64,000 nt of DNA from contig CAVVTR010000006.1 of NCBI GenBank assembly GCA_963751245.1, forward strand, positions 248,001-312,000. Direction: 5' to 3'. The notes beneath the pieces are model-generated. The model was not told the origin of the DNA. It saw only the letters and a list, made by a program, of their open reading frames with translations, and made no database searches. The DNA comes from CAVVTR01 sp963751245 (GTDB lineage: Bacteria; Acidobacteriota; Thermoanaerobaculia; Thermoanaerobaculales; Thermoanaerobaculaceae). A program made the position numbers and the translations under genes. Of the stretch, positions 42,701 to 49,656 are shown piece by piece (positions within the stretch are counted from its first letter, which is position 1; each line of letters starts with the position of its first letter).

Positions 42701-43816
42701 CTACAGGCGCTTGCCGCCGCCCTTCGCGCCCGCGATGTAGATGTCGATGTAGGTGATGTCCAGGCCGGGATCGATGACGGCGGTGTACGCGGTGGTCTCA
42801 CCCTCCTCCGCCACGCTCGCCTCCCCGGGCAGCGGCGGGGGACCGAGCTGCGTCGTGGCGGTGAAGTCGATGAGACAGGAGTCGGTGGAGAACGTCAGAC
42901 GCCACCAGCCGTCCTTGGTCACGCCCTCCGTCATCACGGTCCGCTTCAGGTTCCAGACGTGGCCGAAGATGAGCTTGCCGCCGATGTTGAGCTCCGCGGT
43001 GTAGGCGGCGGGGAAATCTGGCGGCGTGTACGGCGCGAAGGTCACCGCGTCCTCCGGACCCGCGACCACCCATTGGTGCGAAGCGGCCTCCCAGGCCAAA
43101 CCGTCCGTGTCCGGCGGCGAGTTGATCGAGCCCCCTCCCGCCTCGAGCTTCTGCATCGTCAGCCAGGCCGAGCTGTCGTGGATGGTCGCGAAGCCCGGGT
43201 AGTACGCGCTGACGGGCGTCGCCGGCTCGGAGTCCTGGGTCGGATCATCCGGATCCGGGGCCGGGTTGGTCGCCCGCGCCCCCCACATCTCGTCGACGCC
43301 GAGACCGGTGGCCCACCACGTCTCGAAGCCCAGCAACGTGTTGTCCATCCTGAACGGCACCGTCTCCACGCGGATCATCGAGCTCGCGGTCCACGTCTGG
43401 CTCTCCAGGTTGTCGCTCCAGTCCAGGTAGTCGACCGACGTGACCCCGTTCCCGACGACGGTCTGGGCCTGCCAGGTGTTGTCCAGCTCCTTCTGGAGGT
43501 AGATGCGGTACAGGTCGACACCCTCGGGGGGACACCCATCGACGCTCGGGTCGCAGGCGACCTGCACCCCCGAGCCGTCGATCCAGCCGTACCAGTACGG
43601 CCCGTCGAAGGTGTACTCGCCGCTGGTGCCACGCAGTGCGATCCCCCCACCGGTGAAGTAGACGGGAACGCTGAGGTTGTTGCCCGTGGTCTCTCCGCCG
43701 TTCGGCGGCCCTCCCCCGGTTCCCTTGGCCGCCGCCTCGGGAACCGCGGTGAAAGCGATGATGGACACGGCAGCGCAGCACGCCGCGAGCTCGAGGCACT
43801 TCCTCATGCAGTGCAT
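42701..43816 (-). CDS. Secreted protein of unknown function
   Basis: A 371-residue protein with an N-terminal signal peptide (LAACCAAVSIIAFTAVPEAAA, given in outline) and a mature region rich in Gly, Asp, Trp and Tyr, as in beta-sandwich exoproteins. I recognise no domain. The C-terminus AGAKGGGKRL is basic and has no anchor motif. AGGGGAGG precedes the ATG. It lies just upstream of the giant repeat protein on the same strand but has its own long leader with structured RNA copy C, so the two may be co-regulated. Confidence 0.8.
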   Translation of the reverse strand: MHCMRKCLELAACCAAVSIIAFTAVPEAAAKGTGGGPPNGGETTGNNLSVPVYFTGGGIALRGTSGEYTFDGPYWYGWIDGSGVQVACDPSVDGCPPEGVDLYRIYLQKELDNTWQAQTVVGNGVTSVDYLDWSDNLESQTWTASSMIRVETVPFRMDNTLLGFETWWATGLGVDEMWGARATNPAPDPDDPTQDSEPATPVSAYYPGFATIHDSSAWLTMQKLEAGGGSINSPPDTDGLAWEAASHQWVVAGPEDAVTFAPYTPPDFPAAYTAELNIGGKLIFGHVWNLKRTVMTEGVTKDGWWRLTFSTDSCLIDFTATTQLGPPPLPGEASVAEEGETTAYTAVIDPGLDITYIDIYIAGAKGGGKRL

Positions 43817-44198
43817 GGTGGATCCTCCCCTGATCGTCCGGTCCCGGGTGCCGCGAACCCGCCCCGCTTCCGGCGGAGGGCCGAGCCGTGCCCGGCCCCG
43901 GACGTTCGTCGTCAGGCCGCGCCGTCCTCCACCTCCCTGCCCGCCGCCGGGGACGGCACCGGCCAGGCGGGTTCCGCCGACCCGCGATCAGGGCTCCGGC
44001 GGAGTCGGAACCGGTGACGCGAAGCGCTCCTCCTGGCACCCCCTTTCTCCCCGTCCCTCTCGTCCGGGCGCCCGCTCTGCCGGGCGTCCCCTGGTGGCCG
44101 CGCTCCTCCGGAGCGCGCTCGCTGCGGCGACCGTCGCTCTCCGCCGACGGACCTGCCATGAGCCGGCACCGCCTTCCGGCTGCGCCGCCACCAATAGC
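43817..44198 (-). other. Leader region between RNA copy C and the secreted-protein ATG
   Basis: 382 bp without a convincing gene. It is GC-rich with several short inverted repeats, and a stretch near 43995-44020 faintly resembles the TCACC...GGTTCCG part of the RNA element without its other landmarks. Read as the distal 5' UTR of the secreted-protein gene. Confidence 0.4.
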
Positions 44199-44230
44199 AA
44201 AAACCGGCAACGCACAGACGTTGCCGGTTT
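44199..44230 (-). terminator. Intrinsic terminator/attenuator of RNA copy C
   Basis: Minus strand: AAACCGGCAACG (44230-44219), loop TCTGTG, CGTTGCCGGTTT (44212-44201), a perfect 12-bp stem whose end runs into five T (44203-44199). It uses the GAAACC and P1 3' strand of the RNA element as its 5' arm. Confidence 0.8.
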
Positions 44231-44299
44231 CACCACTGGCTCCCCGGAACCTCTCGGTGACCATCGCCTCCTGCAGTTCCGGATCACAGCCTCAACGTC
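44199..44299 (-). ncRNA. Riboswitch-like structured RNA, copy C, with terminator
   Basis: Minus strand: P1 GACGTTG (44299-44293) with CAACGTC (44223-44217); GAGGCTGTGATCCGG; P2 CCGGAACT with GGTTCCGG; GGTCACCGAGAGG apically; GGGGAGCCAGTGGTGAAACC. Its 3' end merges into a perfect intrinsic terminator, so P1 and the terminator cannot form together. An upstream CAACGTC (44365-44359) could also capture the P1 5' strand. A GGGGAGGTG box lies 43 bp upstream. This is the clearest copy of the three. Confidence 0.65.
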
Positions 44300-44401
44300 A
44301 CTGTCTCGAACGCTTCAGATCGGATCCCGTGGGCGCAAGGTCACCTCCCCCGCAACCGGACGTTGTCCGGTCTCGAAACCCTGCTCTTTCTGGTATCCCT
44401 C

Positions 44402-44430
44402 AACATGGGACCACGTCACGGGTATGTCAA
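44402..44430 (-). promoter_or_regulatory. Candidate promoter of the secreted-protein leader
   Basis: Minus strand TTGACA (44430-44425), 17 bp, CATGTT (44407-44402). Similar in -35 and spacer to the promoter at 42546-42574. Confidence 0.55.
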
Positions 44431-44781
44431 GAACTGAAGCGACGTGGTGGGCCCGGAGCCTGCAGAACCTCCTGACGCGGTGGCCTGCCCTCCCGCGAAA
44501 AGGCCCGCCCCGGGGCCGCCTGCGCCGCCCGGGCCACGCTGGGAGGTTGTGGCACGGAGACTTCGGCTGCGGCTTGCACCGGCATCCGTCTGGCGGCGGC
44601 CGGGGTGAGAACGCTCGATCAGCATCCGCGCTCGACACCCCCCGACCCGCCCTCGCAGGTCGCGGACTTCACGAAACGTCCCCGACGCAGACTTCAACCA
44701 TGCCTGCGGGCGTTTCGCCCACCCCCCCCGCCCGCCGGCGCCATCGCAACCTTCGCCTTCGTCGCGATGCGCAACAGCCTG
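44431..44781. other. Intergenic region, no feature identified
   Basis: 351 bp between the ClpX-like gene end and the leader promoter. I see no credible coding sequence and no strong terminator, only GC-rich sequence. Confidence 0.4.
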
Positions 44782-45963
44782 CTAGAGCGTCAGGACCTCC
44801 CGCACCATCTCGGCGGTGACCCGCAGGGTCGTGCGTCCGTCGCCCGCGGGCTCCAGCGCTCCACTCGAGGCGGGATCGTACTCCAGGGGGTTGATGATCT
44901 TGCCGAAGATGGTTCGCAGGGCCCTTGCGCCGGTCCTGGACTGCTTCTCCGCCTGCTCGGCGATGAGCGCCGCGGCCATGTCGTCGATCTCCAGCGTGAT
45001 GCCCATGACCTCGAGGAACCGCCGGGAGCGGACGTACGGCGAGTCCACCGCCTGCAGGAGGATCTCGCGCAGCACGTCGACGTTGAGGTCCGACAGCAAC
45101 ACCACATTGTCGAACCGCGCCGTGAACTGGGGCACCACGCCGTACTGGAAGAGGTCGTCGACCTTGAAGAAGTCGCCGAGGACGAACCGGGCCTCGATAT
45201 GGACCTGGCCGTTGGCGGCGCGCACCGCCGTGGAGCGCAGCTTCTCGCCGCTCCCGGGGGTCGTCACGCGCAAGTAGACCTGGTCGTACAGCCCCTCGAA
45301 CGCCCCGCCGCAGATGAACATCATCCCCGCGGTGTCGATCTCGAGGGTGCGCAGCTTCTCCTCCCCGTTCTCGACCACGTGCGAGGCGTGGGGCACCTTG
45401 TCGCCTTCCATCAGGGTGAGCAGGCCCTGCTGCAGGACGACGCCGATGGCGTTGGGCTTGCCGGCCACCACCGCCGACATCTTGTCAACCTCGTCGATGC
45501 AGATGGTGGCGCGCTCCATGGTGGCCTTCAGCTCAACCGCCGTGGGGGCGTGACCGATGACGGCCCGGGCGCGCTGCTCCACCGCCGCGAGGAGCCGGTC
45601 GGGCCTGAACTCCAGGCGCTCCCCGTCCACCAGGAGGTTGGCGTTGATGATCGTCATGGCGCGGAACGGCGCGTACTCCGCCACCTCGTGGTAGAGGCGC
45701 TGGATGTTGTTCATGATGGTGGTCTTGCCCGTCCCCGAGTTGCCGATGAGCAGGATGTTGCCGGGGACCTTGCCCGTGGTGTGCTTGTACAGCGCCACCG
45801 ACACGTACCTCAGGGCCTCGTCCTGGCCGAGGACGCCCCGGCGGAGCTCCTCGAAGATGACGGGCGGCGTGATCTCGTGCAGCGGACGCAGTGCGCGGGC
45901 CTGCGCCTCGGTGCGGGTGGCTTCCCCGCTCTCCTGGCTCTTCACCGTCTTGTTCCCCCTCAC
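44782..45963 (-). CDS. ClpX-like AAA+ ATPase without zinc-binding domain
   Basis: A 393-residue AAA+ protein of the ClpX/HslU clade. Walker A is GNSGTGKT, Walker B ICIDEVDKM, and it has the FICGGAFEGL segment, PQFTARFDNVV and a sensor-2 region GARALRTIFGKI. The N-terminal zinc-binding domain of ClpX is absent. The usual pore-loop GYVGEDVE is replaced by VIGHAPTAVE. No clpP is nearby, so it may unfold or remodel targets without a ClpP partner, or be a ClpX paralogue. The remainder of the fold looks intact. Confidence 0.82.
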   Translation of the reverse strand: MRGNKTVKSQESGEATRTEAQARALRPLHEITPPVIFEELRRGVLGQDEALRYVSVALYKHTTGKVPGNILLIGNSGTGKTTIMNNIQRLYHEVAEYAPFRAMTIINANLLVDGERLEFRPDRLLAAVEQRARAVIGHAPTAVELKATMERATICIDEVDKMSAVVAGKPNAIGVVLQQGLLTLMEGDKVPHASHVVENGEEKLRTLEIDTAGMMFICGGAFEGLYDQVYLRVTTPGSGEKLRSTAVRAANGQVHIEARFVLGDFFKVDDLFQYGVVPQFTARFDNVVLLSDLNVDVLREILLQAVDSPYVRSRRFLEVMGITLEIDDMAAALIAEQAEKQSRTGARALRTIFGKIINPLEYDPASSGALEPAGDGRTTLRVTAEMVREVLTL

Positions 45964-46053
45964 GGTGGGTCTACGGCTCCGGCCGCGACACCGTTGCCGG
46001 TCCGCGGCACCGTCCCACCGCGAGCGTATTGTAGCGACTCCTGCGGGCCCCGA

Positions 46054-46440
46054 TCACCAGAGCGTGCCGTCCGCGGAGAACGCGTCCCGGAGGTGCCGCA
46101 GCCATGGCACCCCCCAACGGGGCTCCACCGCCACCACGTCGAAGCGGCACGGGATCTCGTGGAGGCCGTACCGGGTCACGTAGGCGGTGGCCAGCTCCAC
46201 GAGCCGGGCCTGCTTGCGGGCGTCGACCGCATCCTCCGGCGCCCCCGCCCTCCGGTTGAGCCGGGTCTTGACCTCCACGAACACCAGCACGCCGCGGTGC
46301 TCGGAGACGATATCGATCTCGCCCCTGTGGCACCGCCAGTTGCGCGCCAGGATGCGGTGTCCCCTCAGCCGCAGGTAGAGTGCGGCCAGGGCCTCCCCGC
46401 GGCGCGCCGTGACGCCGCGCCGGTCACGCCTGCGGGGCAT
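46054..46440 (-). CDS. YraN/UPF0102 family nuclease-fold protein
   Basis: A 128-residue protein of the restriction-endonuclease-like YraN family: GEALAALYLRLRGHRILARNWR, GEIDIVSEHRGVLVFVEVKTR with the catalytic-type D-ExK motif, and FDVVAVEP. The ATG at 46440 has GGGGGAG close upstream and overlaps the end of the Fe-S oxidoreductase gene by 17 bp. The biological role of the family is not settled. Confidence 0.9.
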   Translation of the reverse strand: MPRRRDRRGVTARRGEALAALYLRLRGHRILARNWRCHRGEIDIVSEHRGVLVFVEVKTRLNRRAGAPEDAVDARKQARLVELATAYVTRYGLHEIPCRFDVVAVEPRWGVPWLRHLRDAFSADGTLW

Positions 46441-48457
46441 CTCCCCCGGGAGCCAGGGCCCGCGCCGCCAACTGCACAACGTCGAGGGTCCTCGCCTCCT
46501 CCATGCCGAGCTCCTGCTGCGCGTTACCCACCATCACGTGGCAGAACGGACAGGCCACCGCCACGTCGCGGCACCCGGACTCGCCGAGCTGGCGCAGGCG
46601 GACCTGGTTGATCCGCTCTCCGAGCTTCTCCTCCAGCCACATCCGTCCGCCGCCGGCGCCGCAGCACATGGCGTGGCCGCGGGACAGCGGCGCCTCCTTG
46701 AGAGAGAGGCCGGGAATCGCCGCCAGCACCCGGCGGGGCGCGTCGTACTCACCGTTGGTCCGGCCCAGGTAGCAGGGGTCGTGGAACGTGAGCTCCTCGG
46801 CGACCCGCCCCTCGAAGCGGAGCCGACCCTCGGCGAGGAGACGGGCGAGGAGCTGGGTGCCGTGCTCCACCTCGAAGCTACCTCCGAAGTCGGAGTACTC
46901 GTGGGCCAGCGTGTTGAAGCAGTGCGGGCAGTTCGTGACGATCTTCTTGACTCCATATCGGTTGAGGGTCTCCACGTTGGCCTGGGCGAGCGTCTGGAAC
47001 AGGTACTCGTTGCCCAGCCGCCGCGCCGAGTCCCCCGTGCACGTCTCCTCGGCGCCCAGGATGGCGAAGCGCACCCCGGCGCGCTTCAGGAGCTTCACGA
47101 ACGCCTCGGAGGTGTGCTTGCCGGCGTCGTCGTACGAGCCCGCGCACCCCACCCAGAACAGCACGTCGAAGTCGCCGTCGGAGGCGAGCGGCACGTCGAG
47201 GTCTTTCGCCCAGTCGGCGCGGGACTCCTGCGGCAGCTGCCACGGATTGCCGTTGATCTCCATGCCGCGGAAGGCGGGGTTGGCCTCGTCCGGGAACTCG
47301 GTCTTCTCGAGCACCAGGTGGCGACGCATCTCGACGATCCGGTCTACGTACGAGATGAAGAGCGGACACGCCTCCTCGCACCACCGGCAGGTCGTGCATG
47401 CCCACACCACCTCCGGGTCGATGACGTCACCGGCGAGCTCCCGCGACGGCACCCCTGGTTTGTCTCCCGGAGCGCCCAGGATCTCCTTCGTGGAAGCCGT
47501 CAGGTGGTCGCGCAGTTCCGTGGTGAGATCCCTCGGGATCAGCGGCTTGTGGGTGATCGTCGTGGGGCACACCACGGTGCAGCGGCCGCACTCGGTGCAG
47601 GTGTAGAGGTCGAGGAGCTGCTTCCAGCTCAGGTCGGTGATGCGGGCGGCGCCGAACGTGGAGTTCTCGTCGATGGTCTCGAGGTCCATCGGTACCAGCC
47701 GCCCGGGCTCCTTGAGCGGGCGGAGGAGCACGTTGGGAAGCGCCAGGTAGACGTGGAAGTGCTTGGAGTACGGCAGGTAGTTGGCGAAGAGGTAGAGCGA
47801 CGAGAGGTGCACCCACCACGCCACCGCGTAGATGCCGTGGAGGGCTCCCCTTCCTACTCCGGCGAGCGCCGCCCCCACCCCCGCCGAGATCGGCGTCCAG
47901 ATCCACGGACCCGGGGCCCCTCCGGCGATGCGGGCGCCGTCGGCCAGAACGTCGGTGACCATGAGCAGGGCGATGAGGCCGAGGATGACCCACGCGTCCA
48001 TGCTGAGCTCGAGGCGCGCCGGACGCGTCACCAGCCGGCGCCACGCGGCCACCAGGACCGCGGCGAAGACGATCAGGGCGAAGAGGTCCTTCGTGAGCAG
48101 GTACGCGTGGCCTAGGAAGGTGTGCAGGAAGGGCAGCTCCCAGCCGTGGGTGAGCCCCTCGACCACCAGCGAGGTCGACCTCACCGAGAACACGAGGAAG
48201 CCCCAGAAGATCAGGGCGTGCATCAGCCCAGCGCCGGGTTCCTGGAACATCCTCTTCTGGCCGAAGGCGTACACGAAGAGGTCGCGGATCCGCCTGCCCC
48301 ACTCGCCCAGCCGGACGTCGTGCGATCCCGCTCCGACGAGCTGCAGCTTGCGGCTCAGCGACCAGATCACGCCCACCACGGACGCGATGGTGAGGAGGAT
48401 GAACCAGGTGGTTCCGGAAACGCCCAAGAACGATCCTGCCGTCGCGAAGTGCGTCAT
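46424..48457 (-). CDS. Membrane Fe-S oxidoreductase, ETF:(mena)quinone oxidoreductase-like
   Basis: A 677-residue protein. The N-terminal half has about six hydrophobic helices resembling NarI/DsrM-type cytochrome b domains. Two 4Fe-4S sites follow (CTECGRCTVVCP, CTTCRWCEEACP) and then two CCG domains (WVGCAGSYDD..., HDPCYLGRTNGEYD, CCGAGGGRMW). This is the heterodisulfide-reductase-related family that passes electrons from ETF to quinone during acyl-CoA oxidation. The start ATG gives MTHFATAGSFLG. The operator upstream is shared with fadN-fadA, supporting a beta-oxidation role. No etfAB is in the window. Confidence 0.87.
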   Translation of the reverse strand: MTHFATAGSFLGVSGTTWFILLTIASVVGVIWSLSRKLQLVGAGSHDVRLGEWGRRIRDLFVYAFGQKRMFQEPGAGLMHALIFWGFLVFSVRSTSLVVEGLTHGWELPFLHTFLGHAYLLTKDLFALIVFAAVLVAAWRRLVTRPARLELSMDAWVILGLIALLMVTDVLADGARIAGGAPGPWIWTPISAGVGAALAGVGRGALHGIYAVAWWVHLSSLYLFANYLPYSKHFHVYLALPNVLLRPLKEPGRLVPMDLETIDENSTFGAARITDLSWKQLLDLYTCTECGRCTVVCPTTITHKPLIPRDLTTELRDHLTASTKEILGAPGDKPGVPSRELAGDVIDPEVVWACTTCRWCEEACPLFISYVDRIVEMRRHLVLEKTEFPDEANPAFRGMEINGNPWQLPQESRADWAKDLDVPLASDGDFDVLFWVGCAGSYDDAGKHTSEAFVKLLKRAGVRFAILGAEETCTGDSARRLGNEYLFQTLAQANVETLNRYGVKKIVTNCPHCFNTLAHEYSDFGGSFEVEHGTQLLARLLAEGRLRFEGRVAEELTFHDPCYLGRTNGEYDAPRRVLAAIPGLSLKEAPLSRGHAMCCGAGGGRMWLEEKLGERINQVRLRQLGESGCRDVAVACPFCHVMVGNAQQELGMEEARTLDVVQLAARALAPGGDAPQA

Positions 48458-48514
48458 GCGCCCCCCTTTTCCCCTGCCGGGGTGTCGTTGCATTGTCCCA
48501 CAAGGGCGCGCAGA

Positions 48515-48532
48515 AATGAACCACCATTCAGT
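48515..48532 (-). promoter_or_regulatory. Operator matching the fadN-fadA site
   Basis: Read on the minus strand, ACTGAATGGTGGTTCATT, identical to 33501-33518 except at one base. It lies 58 bp before the Fe-S oxidoreductase ATG. TTCATT can serve as -35 with GACAAT 17 bp later as -10. On the other strand it abuts a possible promoter (TTCAGT, 16 bp, TACAAT at 48549-48554) facing the GNAT-like gene. Confidence 0.7.
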
Positions 48533-48676
48533 GACCGCCCGGGGCTGGTACAATTCGCTGCCGCCCGAGCGGGCGGGAGCGGCTGGAGAGGTGCTTGTTC
48601 CCGGGCATCGGCCGGCCGGGCTCGATTGAAAGCATGCGGCGACCGCCGGGACCACGGCCCGGCAGGGGGAGCGGTC

Positions 48677-49612
48677 ATGAGTGGCAAGTTGAAGATTCAG
48701 CCGATTTCACGCATGGGTCTGGACCCCCTGGTGGAGATGGCCGAGCAGCTACGGGCTCTCCTGCCAGGCTGGACCGACACCGCCCCCGCCGACGGCCGCC
48801 CGCGGACACCTTCCGCCTTCGCCAGCGACCTCGCCCATCTGGCGCGCCACGACGCCGACGGCCTCTTCACCGCGAGCATGGGGAACGAGGTGGTGGGCTT
48901 CGGCGTCAACTACGTGCGCGCCCGCCAGCTCGTGCTCGCCCAGCTCTGGCTGCTCCCGGACTTCGCCGACCACGCCGCCGCCGCGGCGGCTCTCGTCCGC
49001 CGCGCGCTGGTGTTCGGCGACCGGGCGGCGGCCCAGGACTACAGCGCCCACGTGCTCGGCGGCGCCCGCCACGAGGCGCTCCTCTTCCGCTTCGGGTTCC
49101 GCCCCCGCTTCCCCGTCTACCGGCTCGTGCTCACGGCGGACCTCGCCCTGGACACGGGCCGCGTCCTCGCCGGCGGCCTGCCGGGCGGCGAGCTGACCCA
49201 GGACGCCATGGCCCGCCGGGTGGGGTTCGGCGACCTCGAGCGCCTCGACCGCATCACCCGCGGCATCACGCGCCCGATGGACCACGAGTACTGGGTGGCC
49301 CAGCGCTCCCTCCGCCTCGCGACGGTCCGGGACGGACAGCTCGTGGCCGCGTACGCCTACGGTGGGCAGGGACAGTGCGGACCCGTGGTTGCATCCACCG
49401 TCGAGAGCGCCATGGCCGCCCTGGGCTGGGCGCTGCAGTTCGCCGGTCAGGCCGGCGACACCGTCGAAGTCCTGGTGCCCGCCGTGTTCGAGACCGCCGT
49501 GGAGACTCTCCTCGAGGCGGGGGCCGACTGCCCGGCAGCAGGGACCTGGATGAGCCGTGGCCCGGTCCCGAGCCTCGGCCGCTACGTGCTTCCCGGCGTC
49601 ACGCTGCTGTGA
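48677..49612 (+). CDS. GNAT-like acyltransferase, two-domain
   Basis: A 311-residue protein that looks like a tandem of GNAT folds: N-terminal about 1-150 (NEVVGFGVNYVRARQLVLAQLWLLP, ALLFRFGFRPRFPVYRLVL) and C-terminal about 170-311 (VAAYAYGGQGQCGPVVAST, end RGPVPSLGRYVLPGVTLL). The acetyl-CoA P-loop is not obvious in either half. GGGGGAG precedes the ATG. It diverges from the Fe-S oxidoreductase gene, sharing the operator region. Substrate unknown. Confidence 0.72.
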   Translation: MSGKLKIQPISRMGLDPLVEMAEQLRALLPGWTDTAPADGRPRTPSAFASDLAHLARHDADGLFTASMGNEVVGFGVNYVRARQLVLAQLWLLPDFADHAAAAAALVRRALVFGDRAAAQDYSAHVLGGARHEALLFRFGFRPRFPVYRLVLTADLALDTGRVLAGGLPGGELTQDAMARRVGFGDLERLDRITRGITRPMDHEYWVAQRSLRLATVRDGQLVAAYAYGGQGQCGPVVASTVESAMAALGWALQFAGQAGDTVEVLVPAVFETAVETLLEAGADCPAAGTWMSRGPVPSLGRYVLPGVTLL

Positions 49613-49656
49613 GGCCGCCGCCCCCAGAGGCGGCGGGGAGGTCCCACTTACCGGTG

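Noticed and set aside
42144..44299. RNA element as a cobalamin or c-di-GMP-I (GEMM) riboswitch
   Set aside because: GGGAA...GGTGAAA...CC resembles part of the cobalamin core, but the downstream CCCGC-CACTG box and AGCCAGGAGACC are missing. GEMM landmarks (GGGCAAACC, GCAAAGCC, tetraloop receptor) are also absent.
42144..44299. RNA element copies as a REP/MITE-type mobile palindrome
   Set aside because: All three copies lie in the same orientation relative to a downstream gene, behind similar promoters, and differ by compensating stem changes. None was noticed elsewhere in the window. A genome scan is still needed.
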